Notes: a model not told the origin generated them from the sequence alone. Shown: positions 28,577-38,163, numbered from the stretch's first letter. The stretch is 64,000 nt of DNA from Sphingomonas adhaesiva (GCF_002374855.1 NZ_NWVC01000004.1:62001-126000), one strand, 5' to 3'. A program made the numbers and translations.

Positions 28577-29542
28577 TCAGGACGCCGCCGGCGGGGCCGG
28601 GGCGGGGGCGGCGCGCGAGATGGTGAGCGCGTCCGGGTCGTCGATCAGGTCGCGCACCGCCGCCACGTCGCCCTGGTCCACCACGCCGAACACCGGCGTG
28701 GCGGCGCGGCGCGGATCGCTGACGTGCAACTGCTCGGTGGCATAGCGGTTCACCGTCGCGACGACGTCGGACAGCGGCTCGCCGCGGAACACCAGCTTGC
28801 CGCGCGTCCAGGCGGTGATCGTCTCGGGATCGGCGGCGACCGACTGGCTGATGAAGCCGACGTCCTGCCCGTCGCGGCGCGCGGTGCCGAACGCCACGCG
28901 CTCCCCGCGGGAAGCGAGCTTCACGATCGGTTCGGCCGCCCCCGGACCGGTACCGTGCAGGGCGATGCGGATCGTCCCGTCCACCACCGCCACGGACGCA
29001 TCGCCCGCGCGCAACGCCACGTCGAACGCGGTGCCGACCGCCCGCACCTCGCCATGCGGCGTCGCCACGACGAACGGGCGCGCGGTGTCGTGCGCGACCT
29101 GGAACAGCGCCTCGCCCGCGATCAGCCGCAGGTCGCGGCGTGTCGGCGTCAGCCGCACCGCCACCCGGCTGTCGGCGGCCAGCGTGACCGTCGACCCGTC
29201 CGCCAGCCGGACGACGCGGCGTTCGGCGTGGCCGGCGGCATATTCGGTCGCGGTCGGTGCGGCGGCGGGGCCGGGCGCGGTGTAGAGGTGACGTCCCCCC
29301 ACGGTCAGCGCGAGCGCCGCCGCCGCGGCGGTCGCCGCCAGCCACCATCCGCGCCGGCGCGGCGGGGCGGGCGCCTCCTCGACCGCGGGCGCGTCCTGCC
29401 GGCCCAGCCAGTTCCAGAAGGCCTCCGCCTCGGCCCGGTCGTCGGGATGCAGGTCGGCACCGCGCCCGTCGTGCAGTGCCTCGAACACCGCTTCGGCGCG
29501 CACGCCCAGCGGCGCGGGCGGGCGGGGCGACGGGCCGGTCAT
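28577..29542 (-). CDS. FecR-family anti-sigma regulator
   Basis: A single-pass membrane sensor that passes the signal of the loaded TonB receptor to the ECF sigma factor. The 321-residue protein has a cytoplasmic N-terminal DUF4880-type segment (EAEAFWNWLGRQD) and one membrane helix (WWLAATAAAAALALTVGG). The periplasmic FecR domain follows: TEYAAGHAERRVVRLADGST, then LIAGEALFQVAHDTARPFVV and VRAVGTAFDV. Its C-terminal STN-interacting part contains AWTRGKLVFRGEPLSDVVA. The ATG overlaps the sigma factor stop as ATGA, so translation is coupled. The cognate receptor is the divergent gene at 30257. Confidence 0.93.
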   Translation of the reverse strand: MTGPSPRPPAPLGVRAEAVFEALHDGRGADLHPDDRAEAEAFWNWLGRQDAPAVEEAPAPPRRRGWWLAATAAAAALALTVGGRHLYTAPGPAAAPTATEYAAGHAERRVVRLADGSTVTLAADSRVAVRLTPTRRDLRLIAGEALFQVAHDTARPFVVATPHGEVRAVGTAFDVALRAGDASVAVVDGTIRIALHGTGPGAAEPIVKLASRGERVAFGTARRDGQDVGFISQSVAADPETITAWTRGKLVFRGEPLSDVVATVNRYATEQLHVSDPRRAATPVFGVVDQGDVAAVRDLIDDPDALTISRAAPAPAPPAAS

Positions 29543-30093
29543 GCGCCGCGCTCCATCAGATGGTGGAGCCGGCGATAGAGGTGCGCGGTCGCCTTCGTCA
29601 GGTGTTTCTGCACCATTCGCGGGCTGATCCCCAGGTCGCGGGCGATCTCCCCGGTGCTGCGTTCCTCGAACCGGCGCAGGACGAAGACGTCGCGGACCCG
29701 CGGCGACAGTTCCGCCAGCGCATCGGCCAGCGCCACGCGTACGTCGGCGGCGCGGCGGCGTTCCTCCTGCTCGGCGGCGACGGCGGGGTGATGCTCCTCG
29801 GCCAACGGGACGGTCGGCAGGTTGCGGCGATGCCGGTCGGCGATCAGGTTGGCGGCGATGCGGAACAGATAGGCCTGCGGCGTCTCCACCGCGCGTTCGC
29901 GCACGCTGGACATCAGCCGGGCGCAGGCTTCCTGCACCAGGTCGTCGACCTCGTGCGGATCGGCGACGCGGCGCGCGACGAACGAGCGCAGCGCGGCGCG
30001 ATAGGTGGCGAGCGCCCCGTCGCTCCACGCCGGTGCCTGGCCGCTCCGGGCCTCGGGCGGGTCGCCCGGTCCGGGCGCGCTTTCCTGTCTCAT
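29539..30093 (-). CDS. FecI-type ECF RNA polymerase sigma factor
   Basis: An extracytoplasmic-function sigma factor of 184 residues, expected to direct transcription of the divergent TonB-dependent receptor. Region 2 is visible as VADPHEVDDLVQEACARLM and AYLFRIAANLIADRHRR. Region 4 is visible as LSPRVRDVFVLRRFEERSTG and IARDLGISPRMVQKHLTKA. The ATG at 30093 is preceded by GGGGGTGA at good spacing. An in-frame ATG lies further upstream at 30162, but that extension lacks family similarity and would run into the promoter region. It overlaps the FecR gene by four bases. Confidence 0.93.
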   Translation of the reverse strand: MRQESAPGPGDPPEARSGQAPAWSDGALATYRAALRSFVARRVADPHEVDDLVQEACARLMSSVRERAVETPQAYLFRIAANLIADRHRRNLPTVPLAEEHHPAVAAEQEERRRAADVRVALADALAELSPRVRDVFVLRRFEERSTGEIARDLGISPRMVQKHLTKATAHLYRRLHHLMERGA

Positions 30094-30256
30094 GCGATGG
30101 TCACCCCCGCGGACATGACGCGAAAGCGCGGACAATGCGAACAGGTAATAGGGTGCGCGCAAAAAAATTATCCCCGCGGCGGTTCGCGATCGCCAGATCG
30201 TGCGTCATCAGCATGGAGGACAGGTGCAGGGAGCCTGTCGACGGTCGGGGGACCCA
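30094..30256. promoter_or_regulatory. Divergent promoter region between the sigma factor and TonB receptor genes
   Basis: The 163-bp gap includes a conspicuous A+T-rich patch, GCAAAAAAATTATCC, near 30160-30172. By analogy with fec systems it should carry the ECF-dependent promoter of the receptor and the promoter of the regulators. No Fur box is obvious by eye. Confidence 0.4.
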
Positions 30257-33200
30257 ATGAAGAAGACGATGCATTTCCTGTTGCTGTCCGCGTGCGCCGT
30301 GGCGCTGGCCACACCCGCCCAGGCGGCTTCGGGCGACCGCGCGGTGGCGGTCGACGTGGCGGCGGGGCGGCTGGACAGCGCGCTGTTGCAGGTGGCGCAG
30401 CAGACCGGGGTGCAGCTGGTCTTCACCGATCCGGCGATCGGGACGAAGATCGCGCCGCGGCTGGCCGGGCGCTTCACAACCGGCGGCGCGCTCGACCGGT
30501 TGCTGGCGAACAGCGGCTACACCTGGCGCTATACCGGCCCGAACCGCGTCCGCGTGATCGCCCGGCCGGTCGCCGCCGCGCTGCGTCCCGCCGCGCTGGT
30601 GCAGGAGGCGCCGGCCGCGTCGCCCGCATCGGACGAAGGGCGCATCGTCCCGTCGAACGACCAGGTCGAGGCGGCGCTGACGGCGGATGACGCCGCCGCC
30701 GCCCCTGCCGCGGCCGACGATATCGTCGTCGTGGGCAGCCAGATCCGCGGGGCGAAGACCACCGCGGCGCTGCCGGTGACGGTGGTCGACGAACGGCAGA
30801 TCGCCAATACCGGCGCGGTCACCGGCGACGAGCTGTTCCGCTCGATCCCGCAGCTGGGCGACGTCACCTTCAATAGCTCGTACCTGCCCAACAGCTCGAA
30901 CGCGGCGCGCGGCGACGTGGGGTCGGTGAACCTGCGCAACCTGGGCGTCGGCAACACGCTGGTGCTGCTCAACGGGCGGCGCGTGGTCAACCACCCGACC
31001 AGCCGCGCGGACGAGAATCTGGTGCCGGTGCTGACGTACAACACCAATGCGATCCCCGTGTTCGGGCTGGAGCGGCTGGAGGTGCTGCGCGACGGTGCCG
31101 CCGCCATCTACGGATCCGACGCGGTGGCCGGCGTCGTCAACACCGTGCTGCGCACCGATTACGACGGCGTGCAGATCGAGGGGCAGACCGGCTATCCCGA
31201 AGGCACCAGCCTGACCGAGAGCAACCTCAACCTGCTGCTGGGCAAGAACCTGGGCGGCGGGCGCGGCAACGTGACGCTGTTCGCCAGCTACGCCACGCGG
31301 TCGGGGCTGCGCAGTTCGGAACAGGATTACACCGCCTCCGACGACAAGCGCCCGCTGTTCGTCGGCACCCGCTTCGAAGGGGTCAATGCGCTCGACGGGC
31401 GCGCGGCGATCACGCCATGGGGATCGTTCCAGACCGTCGGCAACGTGCAGGTCCGCCAGAACGGCACCGTGCTGACCAATGCGTCCGGCCAGTTCCATAT
31501 CCAGCCGTCGACCAACACCGGTTGTCAGACGAACGCGACGACCGGGCTGAAGAACGGGCTGTGCATCGACGATGGCACCAACACCGCCGCCGCCGATCGC
31601 AACCTGCGCTTCGATCCGCGCGTCGCCTATGACACGTACATCCAGCCGAAGGTGAAGCGGATCAACCTGTTCCTGAACGGCCATTACGACCTGACCGACG
31701 GGCTGGAGCTGTTTGGGGAAGCGGGCTATTATTCGGCGACGACCGACAGCATCCAGTCGTCGTCGGGCACGCTCAGCTCGCTGCCGATCGTCATCCCTGC
31801 GACCAATTACTACAATCCGTTCGGCCCGACCGTGCTGAACGGCGCCGCCAACCCCAACCGCCTGCCCGGGATCAACGCGCCAGCGGCCGGGCTGCCGGTG
31901 ACGCTGTCGAGCTACAATATCGCCGACGCCGGCCCCAATCTGGTGCATGTGAAGAACGACCAGTGGCGCGCGCTGGCCGGGCTGCGCTGGGAATGGCTGG
32001 GCTTCCGCTGGGAAAGCGCGGCGCTGTATTCGCAGGCGACGGTGCGCGACACGTCGGACGGGATCAGCGCCACCGCGCTGCAGCGCCAGCTGGGCCTGTC
32101 GACGCCCGATGCCTATAATCCGTTCAACGGCAGCGATCTGGCCAACCCCAGCGGCGCCGACACGACGCTCAGCAATGCCGCCGCGCTGAACGCGATCCGC
32201 ATCACGACCACGCGCTTCAGCAAGTCGACGCTGGCGCTGGCCGACATCAAGGCATCGCGCGCGGACCTGCTGACGCTGCCGGGCGGCAATCTGGGCATCG
32301 CGTTCGGGGCGGAAGTGCGCCGCGAAACGCAGCTGGACGACCGCGACCCGCGCGTCGACGGCACGATCACTTTCACCGACAGCGTCACCGGGACGAAGCT
32401 GGGCTCCGACCTGGTCGGCACCAGCCCGTCGCCCGACACCAGCGGGCGGCGCACCGTCGCCGCTGCCTTCGTCGAACTGGCGGTGCCGGTGGTGGCGCCG
32501 GACATGAACGTGCCGCTGATGCGCAGCCTGGAGGTGCAGCTGGCGGGCCGGTTCGAACATTACAGCGACGTCGGATCGGTGGCCAAGCCCAAGATCGCGG
32601 GTGCGTGGGAAGTGGTGCGCGGGCTGCGCCTGCGCGGTTCCTATGCCGAAGGGTTCAAGGCGCCGAACCTGGAACAGATCAACGCCCGCGTCGTGACGCG
32701 GTCGAACACGCGCACCGACTGGATCCGGTGCGAGGCGCAGCTGCGCACCGGCGCGATCAACAGCTTCGCCAATTGCGCGCAGGGCTTCGCGATCCAGGCG
32801 CAGCGCGCCGGCAATCCGGACCTGAAGCCGGAAACGTCGAACACCTGGAGCGCGGGCGTGGTGCTGGAACCCCGCTTCCTGGAAGGATCGCTGGGCCGCG
32901 TCACCTTCACCGCCGACTACTGGCACGTCCAGCAGAAGGGCATCGTCGGCATCTTCGGGGAGGGCAATGCGCTGATCGCCGACTATCTGGCGCGCGTGTC
33001 GGGGACGACCAACCCCAATGTGATCCGCGCCGCGCCGACCGCGGACGATATCGCGCTGTTCGCCGGATCGGGGATCGCGCCGGTCGGCCGCGTCGATTAC
33101 GTGCGCGACCAGTACGTCAACCTGCTGCCGCAGGAGGCGGCGGGCGTCGATCTGGGCGCGACCTGGGAATTGCCGGACTTCGGGGCGGGGCGCTTCTCGT

Positions 33201-33667
33201 TCGCGGCCAACGCCGCCTATCTCGACAAGTTCTTCCTCGAACCGTCGCCGCCGATCCAGGAGCTGATCGACGCGCGCGCATCGGGGAAGATCAACGCCGG
33301 CACCAACATCGCCGACGCCGGCAGCCTGGTGCGCCAGAACGGCAAGCCGCGCTGGCGCGTCACCGGATCGGCCAACTGGCGGTACGAGAAGTTCGAGCTG
33401 GGCGCGTTCACGCAATATACCGGCGATGTCGAGGACACCGGGCTGATCGACAGCGCGGGCGTGCCGTGGCTGATCGACAGCCAGATGACCTACAATCTGT
33501 ATGGCCAGATCACCGTCGGCAACAAGCGCGAGGGCCGCTATCGGATGCGCATCGGCGTGCGCAACCTGACCGATGCGAAGCCGCCGCTGTCGTCGAACGG
33601 CTTCCTGGGTTCGCTCTACACCCCCTATGGCCGCTACTGGTACGCCAATCTGCGCGCCTCGTTCTAA
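30257..33667 (+). CDS. FecA-type TonB-dependent receptor with STN signalling domain
   Basis: A 1136-residue outer-membrane receptor. A signal peptide (MHFLLLSACAVALATPAQA) precedes an STN domain (about 30-95: VDVAAGRLDSALLQVAQQTG and GALDRLLANSGYTWRY) that should contact the FecR protein. An Ala/Pro-rich linker leads to the plug (DDIVVVGSQIRG, NLRNLGVGNTLVLLNGRR, LEVLRDGAAAIYGSDAVAGV) and a 22-strand barrel ending LRASF with the terminal Phe used for barrel insertion. The ATG at 30257 follows GGGGGA and starts the signal peptide; an upstream in-frame ATG would not. The ligand cannot be read from sequence. The next gene, 15 bp downstream, is gamma-glutamyltransferase, so a peptide or glutathione-like ligand is possible. 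Confidence 0.93.
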   Translation: MKKTMHFLLLSACAVALATPAQAASGDRAVAVDVAAGRLDSALLQVAQQTGVQLVFTDPAIGTKIAPRLAGRFTTGGALDRLLANSGYTWRYTGPNRVRVIARPVAAALRPAALVQEAPAASPASDEGRIVPSNDQVEAALTADDAAAAPAAADDIVVVGSQIRGAKTTAALPVTVVDERQIANTGAVTGDELFRSIPQLGDVTFNSSYLPNSSNAARGDVGSVNLRNLGVGNTLVLLNGRRVVNHPTSRADENLVPVLTYNTNAIPVFGLERLEVLRDGAAAIYGSDAVAGVVNTVLRTDYDGVQIEGQTGYPEGTSLTESNLNLLLGKNLGGGRGNVTLFASYATRSGLRSSEQDYTASDDKRPLFVGTRFEGVNALDGRAAITPWGSFQTVGNVQVRQNGTVLTNASGQFHIQPSTNTGCQTNATTGLKNGLCIDDGTNTAAADRNLRFDPRVAYDTYIQPKVKRINLFLNGHYDLTDGLELFGEAGYYSATTDSIQSSSGTLSSLPIVIPATNYYNPFGPTVLNGAANPNRLPGINAPAAGLPVTLSSYNIADAGPNLVHVKNDQWRALAGLRWEWLGFRWESAALYSQATVRDTSDGISATALQRQLGLSTPDAYNPFNGSDLANPSGADTTLSNAAALNAIRITTTRFSKSTLALADIKASRADLLTLPGGNLGIAFGAEVRRETQLDDRDPRVDGTITFTDSVTGTKLGSDLVGTSPSPDTSGRRTVAAAFVELAVPVVAPDMNVPLMRSLEVQLAGRFEHYSDVGSVAKPKIAGAWEVVRGLRLRGSYAEGFKAPNLEQINARVVTRSNTRTDWIRCEAQLRTGAINSFANCAQGFAIQAQRAGNPDLKPETSNTWSAGVVLEPRFLEGSLGRVTFTADYWHVQQKGIVGIFGEGNALIADYLARVSGTTNPNVIRAAPTADDIALFAGSGIAPVGRVDYVRDQYVNLLPQEAAGVDLGATWELPDFGAGRFSFAANAAYLDKFFLEPSPPIQELIDARASGKINAGTNIADAGSLVRQNGKPRWRVTGSANWRYEKFELGAFTQYTGDVEDTGLIDSAGVPWLIDSQMTYNLYGQITVGNKREGRYRMRIGVRNLTDAKPPLSSNGFLGSLYTPYGRYWYANLRASF

Positions 33668-33682
33668 GGAAGGACGATCCCG

Positions 33683-35431
33683 ATGCTTCGCCGCCTGTCC
33701 GCCGCCGCGCTGATCGCTGCCGTCCCGTCGATGCCGGTGGCGGCGGCGCAGGAGGAGCCGCCGGCGCGGGCGGCGACGCCGTCGGGGGGCGACATCGTCG
33801 CCTATGACCAGATCCACAAGCCGGTGGTGGGGCGCGGCGGGATGGTCGTCAGCCAGAACGTGCTGGCGGCGCAGGTCGGCGCGCAGATCCTGCGCAAGGG
33901 CGGCAACGCCGTCGACGCGGCGGTCGCCACCGGCTTTGCGCTGGCGGTGACGCTGCCGCGCGCGGGCAATGTCGGCGGCGGCGGCTATATGCTGGTGCAC
34001 ATGGCGGCGCGGGGCGGGCGGCCGGCGCAGACGATCGCGATCGACTATTACGGCCAGGCATCGCGCCACACCACGCCCGACCTGCTGCTGGACGCGGCGG
34101 GCAAACTGGACCAGGCGAAGGTGATGTCGATGAAGGGCGTCGCCATCCCCGGCACGGTCGCCGGGCTGTGGGAGGCGCATCGCCGCTTCGGGTCGCTGCC
34201 GTGGGGCACGTTGCTGGCGCCGGCGATCGCGATGGCGGACAAAGGCGTGCCGCTGTCGGAGGACGAGGCGAAGGCCAATGCCGAGCAGCGGCGGCTGATG
34301 GCCGACGATCCGGCGGCGATGGCGATGTTCTTCAAGCCGGGCGGCACGGCCTATGCTCCCGGCGAGACGTTCCGCCAGCCCGATCTGGCCGCCACGCTGC
34401 GGGCGATCGCGGCGGGCGGGGCGGACGCCTTCTACCGTGGGCCGCTGGCGCAGAAGCTGGCGGCGGGCATCCGCGCGGGCGGCGGGATCATCGATGCTGT
34501 CGACCTGGCGGGGTATCGCGCGATCGTTTCCGAGCCGATCTGGTCCAGCTATCGCGGGCGGCGCATCGCGTACATGCCGCCGACCGCATCGGGGGTGAGC
34601 GTCGCGGAGGCGATGAATATCCTGGAACGCTTCCCGGTGGCGGAGGCGAAATGGGGCAGCGTCGCCAACCTGCACCTGCTGTCGGAAACGATGAAGATCG
34701 TGTCCGCCGACCGCCGGCTGGTGGGCGGCGCGCCCGACTGGCAGACCCCGGCGCGCGGGTTGGCGAGCAAGGATTATGCGACGCAGCGGGCCGGGCTGAT
34801 CCGCCCCGACCGTTCGCTCGACGCGCGGACGCTGCCGGACGGGAATCCCTATCCGTTCGAAAGCAAGGACACGACGCACTTCTCGGTGGTGGATGCGCAG
34901 GGCAATGCCGTCAGCAACACCTATACGCTGTCCGCTTCCTATGGCGCGCATGTCGTCGCGCCGGGGACGGGGGTGCTGCTCAACAATTCGCTGGGCAACC
35001 TGTCGTGGTCGCGGCGCGGCGGCGGGGCGACGCGCGATGCGACGCGGCCGGTGCCGGGCAAGCGCGTCGGATCGACGATCACGCCGCTGATCGTGTTCCG
35101 GGACGATCGCCCGTGGCTGGTCACCGGGACGCCCGGCGGCGGCTATATCATCGCGACGATGGTGCAGCTGCTGTCGAACGTCATCGACCACGGGCTGAAC
35201 GTGGCGGAGGCCGCCGAGCGGCCGCGCATCAACCAGGGCGGCGGCGATGCGCCGCTGGAGCTGGAGGGCGGATTTTCCCCCGATATCGTGCCGTTGCTGG
35301 AGGCGAAGGGGCATCGCGTGCGCCCGTCGAACACGATGGGCAGCATCCAGAGCATCATGGTGGAGGGCGATGCCTTCCTGGGCGCGGCGGACACGCGGCG
35401 CCCCGATGCGGCGGCGGTGCCCGCGCGCTGA
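33683..35431 (+). CDS. ggt: Gamma-glutamyltransferase (glutathione hydrolase), periplasmic
   Basis: An N-terminal-nucleophile hydrolase that removes the gamma-glutamyl group from glutathione and related peptides. The 582 residues match the usual proenzyme size. A signal peptide (MLRRLSAAALIAAVPSMPVA) directs export. Family landmarks are GGNAVDAAVATGFALAVTLP, NVGGGGYMLVHM, the autocleavage site before Thr397 (KDTTHFSVVDAQGNAVS), LLNNSLGNLS and GTPGGGYIIATMV. It lies 15 bp after the TonB receptor gene and is probably cotranscribed. The neighbouring M19 dipeptidase at 37002 could complete glutathione breakdown to free amino acids, although housekeeping genes stand between them. Confidence 0.95.
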   Translation: MLRRLSAAALIAAVPSMPVAAAQEEPPARAATPSGGDIVAYDQIHKPVVGRGGMVVSQNVLAAQVGAQILRKGGNAVDAAVATGFALAVTLPRAGNVGGGGYMLVHMAARGGRPAQTIAIDYYGQASRHTTPDLLLDAAGKLDQAKVMSMKGVAIPGTVAGLWEAHRRFGSLPWGTLLAPAIAMADKGVPLSEDEAKANAEQRRLMADDPAAMAMFFKPGGTAYAPGETFRQPDLAATLRAIAAGGADAFYRGPLAQKLAAGIRAGGGIIDAVDLAGYRAIVSEPIWSSYRGRRIAYMPPTASGVSVAEAMNILERFPVAEAKWGSVANLHLLSETMKIVSADRRLVGGAPDWQTPARGLASKDYATQRAGLIRPDRSLDARTLPDGNPYPFESKDTTHFSVVDAQGNAVSNTYTLSASYGAHVVAPGTGVLLNNSLGNLSWSRRGGGATRDATRPVPGKRVGSTITPLIVFRDDRPWLVTGTPGGGYIIATMVQLLSNVIDHGLNVAEAAERPRINQGGGDAPLELEGGFSPDIVPLLEAKGHRVRPSNTMGSIQSIMVEGDAFLGAADTRRPDAAAVPAR

Positions 35432-35480
35432 TCGCTGACGCGGGCTTGGCGGCGCGGGGGCGGGGGGCTATCCCGGCGGG

Positions 35481-36275
35481 GTGCAGCAATATCTCGATCT
35501 GATGCGCCGCGTGCTCGATTCGGGCGCGCGGCAGATGGACCGGACCGGTACGGGCACGCTCAGCGTGTTCGGCCACCAGATGCGCTTCGATCTGGCGCAG
35601 GGGTTTCCGGTGCTGACCACCAAGAAGCTCCACCTGCGATCGATCATCGTCGAGCTGCTGTGGTTCCTGCGCGGCGACACCAACGTGCGCTGGCTGCAGG
35701 ACCGCAAGGTGAGCATCTGGGACGAATGGGCCGACGAGAACGGCGATCTCGGCCCGGTCTACGGCAAGCAATGGCGCGACTGGGAGACGGCGGACGGCCG
35801 CCATATCGACCAAATCAAGGGATTGATCGCGGATATCCGCACCAATCCGGCGTCGCGGCGGCAGATCGTGACGGCGTGGAACCCGGGCGAGCTGCACGCG
35901 ATGGCGCTGGCGCCGTGCCATTGCCTGTTCCAGACGCATGTCGCGAACGGCAAACTGTCGCTGCAATTGTACCAGAGGTCGGCGGATATCTTCCTGGGGG
36001 TGCCGTTCAACATCGCCAGTTACGCGCTGCTGACGCACATGCTGGCGCAGCAATGCGGGCTGGACGTGGGCGACTTCATCTGGACCGGGGGCGATTGCCA
36101 CCTGTATTCGAACCATCTGGAGCAGGCGCGCACGCAGCTGGAGCGCGCGCCCGGAACGCTGCCGCGGTTGGAGATCACGCGGTGCGCGCCGGCGATCGAC
36201 GCCTACGAAGCGGAGGATTTCGTCCTCCACGGGTATGAAGCGCAGCCACATATCAAGGCGCCGGTCGCCGTCTGA
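35481..36275 (+). CDS. thyA: Thymidylate synthase
   Basis: Converts dUMP to dTMP with methylene-tetrahydrofolate, producing dihydrofolate. The 264 residues equal the E. coli length and the catalytic cysteine falls at residue 146 in APCHC. Other signatures are [58 protein letters not shown] and GDCHLYSNH. The start is GTG at 35481, which gives the canonical N-terminus [12 protein letters not shown]; the ribosome site (GGGGGG about 13 bases upstream) is not ideal. The dihydrofolate reductase that regenerates the cofactor lies about 220 bp downstream, a common pairing. Confidence 0.97.
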   Translation: MQQYLDLMRRVLDSGARQMDRTGTGTLSVFGHQMRFDLAQGFPVLTTKKLHLRSIIVELLWFLRGDTNVRWLQDRKVSIWDEWADENGDLGPVYGKQWRDWETADGRHIDQIKGLIADIRTNPASRRQIVTAWNPGELHAMALAPCHCLFQTHVANGKLSLQLYQRSADIFLGVPFNIASYALLTHMLAQQCGLDVGDFIWTGGDCHLYSNHLEQARTQLERAPGTLPRLEITRCAPAIDAYEAEDFVLHGYEAQPHIKAPVAV

Positions 36276-36342
36276 GCGCGTTCAGGCGCGGTTCAGCACG
36301 TCGATTACACATGTAAACGCATGGTTCGGAAGGGAGCGGACG

Positions 36343-36462
36343 ATGCGGGAATATGTATTCGTGGCGGTGATCGCGACCTTGTGCGCGCTGGCGCTGCAAT
36401 GGAGCGCGACGCTGGGTGCCGCCGCCGCCCCGCCCGCTGCGACGGCGCGGCCCGCGGGCTGA
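36343..36462 (+). CDS. Small single-helix membrane peptide, 39 residues, unknown function
   Basis: A short frame between thyA and folA, starting ATG with GGGAG eight bases upstream. It encodes MREYVFVAVIATLCALALQW followed by an Ala/Pro-rich tail. The hydrophobic core predicts one membrane helix or a signal sequence. Ribosome site, length and position suggest it is translated. I do not recognise a family. It could equally be a leader peptide for the folate genes. Confidence 0.45.
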   Translation: MREYVFVAVIATLCALALQWSATLGAAAAPPAATARPAG

Positions 36463-36499
36463 CTTTACGCCGCGCGCGCGCCGCGATAGCCGGGGCGGC

Positions 36500-36967
36500 A
36501 TGATCTTCTTCGTCCTGGCGCGCGCCGACAATGGCGTGATCGGCGTCGACGGCCGGCTGCCGTGGCGGCTGCCCGCCGACCTGAAACGCTTCAAGGCGCT
36601 GACCATGGGGCGCCCGATGGTGATGGGGCGCAAGACGTTCGACAGCTTCCCCGCGCCGCTGCCGGGACGCCGGCATATCGTGCTGACCCGTGACGCGACA
36701 TGGCACGCCCCCGGCGCGGAGGTGGCGCATGACGTCGACGCGGCGCTGGCGCTCGCCGGCGCGGGCGAGGTGGCGGTGATCGGCGGCGCGGAAATCTATG
36801 CGCTGATGCTGCCCCGCGCCGACCGGATCGAACTGACCGAGGTGCATTGCACGCCCGACGGCGATGCGCGCGTGCCCGCGTTCGACGGCTGGCGCGAGAT
36901 CGCGCGCGAGGCGCATCCGGCGGACGGCGATCGCCCGGCCTATGACTTCGTGACGCTGGTGCGCTAA
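36500..36967 (+). CDS. folA: Dihydrofolate reductase
   Basis: Reduces dihydrofolate to tetrahydrofolate with NADPH, recycling the product of thymidylate synthase. The 155 residues show the family pattern: NGVIGVDGRLPWRLPADLKR with the substrate-binding acidic residue, FKALTMGRPMVMGRKTFDSF, LPGRRHIVLTRD, the NADPH loop VIGGAEIYALMLPRADRIEL, and the closing YDFVTLVR. The ATG at 36500 yields the normal N-terminus MIFFVLARA. It follows the small membrane peptide by about 40 bp. Confidence 0.96.
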   Translation: MIFFVLARADNGVIGVDGRLPWRLPADLKRFKALTMGRPMVMGRKTFDSFPAPLPGRRHIVLTRDATWHAPGAEVAHDVDAALALAGAGEVAVIGGAEIYALMLPRADRIELTEVHCTPDGDARVPAFDGWREIAREAHPADGDRPAYDFVTLVR

Positions 36968-37001
36968 CCTCCGTCCCGGCAACGGGCGGGGGAGAATCGT
37001 C

Positions 37002-38153
37002 GTGCGCACATGGCTGATCGGCGGGGCGGCGTTGCTGATGCTGGCGGCGGCCGGCTTCTTCCTGTTCGCGCCGGCCTGGGTCGAAGGGTCGATGAACAAG
37101 GTGGTGCCGGTGCCGCTGCGGATCACCGCCGCCGCGCGCGGTTTCCCGGTCGCCGACATGCACGCCGATACGCTGATGTGGCAGCGCAACCTGCTGCTGC
37201 GGTCCGACCGCGGGCAGGTGGACCTGCCGCGGCTGATCGCGGGCGGCTATGCGCTGCAGGTCTTCTCATCGGTGACGAAGACGCCGCGCGGGCAGAATTA
37301 CGACGCCAACGGCGCCGACAGCGACAATATCACCGCGCTGGTGATCGCGCAGCGCCAGCCGCGGCGCACCTGGGGATCGTTGCTGGAACGATCGCTGTTC
37401 CATGCCGAGAAGCTGGGCCGCTATGCCGCGGCGTCGGGCGGGCGGTTGCGGGTGGTGCACCTTCCCGCCGATCTGGATGGGGCGGGACAGCGCGGCGCGC
37501 CGGTGCTGGCGATGCTGTCGATCGAGGGGTTGCAGGCGATGGAGGGCGATATCGCCAACCTGGACCGGCTGTACGTCGCGGGGTTCCGCATGGCCGGCCT
37601 CGCGCATTTCTTCGACACCGACGTCGCCGGTTCGATGCATGGCGAGCACAAGGGCGGGCTGACCCCGCTCGGCCGGCAGGTGGTGCGGCGGATGGAGGCG
37701 CTGGGGATGATCGTCGACGTCGCGCATGCCAGCCATGCGGCGGTGGCGGACATTCTGGCGATGGCGCGCCGCCCGGTGGTGTCGAGCCATGGCGGCGTGC
37801 AGGCGACGTGCGGGGTCAACCGCAACCTGAGCGATGCGGAGATCCGCGGGATCGCGCGCACCGGCGGGGTGATCGGCATCGGTTACTGGGAGGCCGCGAT
37901 CTGCGGCACCACGCCGGACAGGGTCGCCGCCGCGATCCTGCACGTGCGCGATGTGGCCGGGATCGACCATGTCGGGCTGGGATCGGATTTCGACGGCGCG
38001 GTGACGACCGGGTTCGACGCGGCGGGCGTGCCGGCGGTGGCGCAGGCGCTGCTGGACCGCGGGCTGTCGCGCGACGACGTGGCGAAGGTGATGGGCGGCA
38101 ACGTCTTGCGTGTCGTGCGCGCCGGGATTGCCCCGGAGGAAGCACGCCCCTAG
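37002..38153 (+). CDS. Membrane dipeptidase (renal dipeptidase family, peptidase M19)
   Basis: A zinc dipeptidase anchored or exported through an N-terminal hydrophobic segment (WLIGGAALLMLAAAGFFLF). Metal ligands are visible: H-x-D in VADMHADTLMW, the bridging Glu in MLSIEGLQAM, His in VDVAHASHAA and VVSSHGG, and GLGSDFDG near the C-terminus. The 383 residues suit the family. The GTG start at 37002 has GGGGGAG about eight bases upstream. It lies 34 bp after folA and ten before ribF, so it is transcribed within this housekeeping run. Substrates may include Cys-Gly from glutathione or D-amino acid dipeptides; the sequence does not decide. Confidence 0.92.
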   Translation: MRTWLIGGAALLMLAAAGFFLFAPAWVEGSMNKVVPVPLRITAAARGFPVADMHADTLMWQRNLLLRSDRGQVDLPRLIAGGYALQVFSSVTKTPRGQNYDANGADSDNITALVIAQRQPRRTWGSLLERSLFHAEKLGRYAAASGGRLRVVHLPADLDGAGQRGAPVLAMLSIEGLQAMEGDIANLDRLYVAGFRMAGLAHFFDTDVAGSMHGEHKGGLTPLGRQVVRRMEALGMIVDVAHASHAAVADILAMARRPVVSSHGGVQATCGVNRNLSDAEIRGIARTGGVIGIGYWEAAICGTTPDRVAAAILHVRDVAGIDHVGLGSDFDGAVTTGFDAAGVPAVAQALLDRGLSRDDVAKVMGGNVLRVVRAGIAPEEARP

Positions 38154-38163
38154 AGCGCGGGGC

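Noticed and set aside
30101..35314. A 1737-codon minus-strand frame across the TonB receptor and gamma-glutamyltransferase genes
   Set aside because: The plus-strand proteins are clear, full-length family members; the minus frame is low-complexity Arg/His/Asp-rich shadow.
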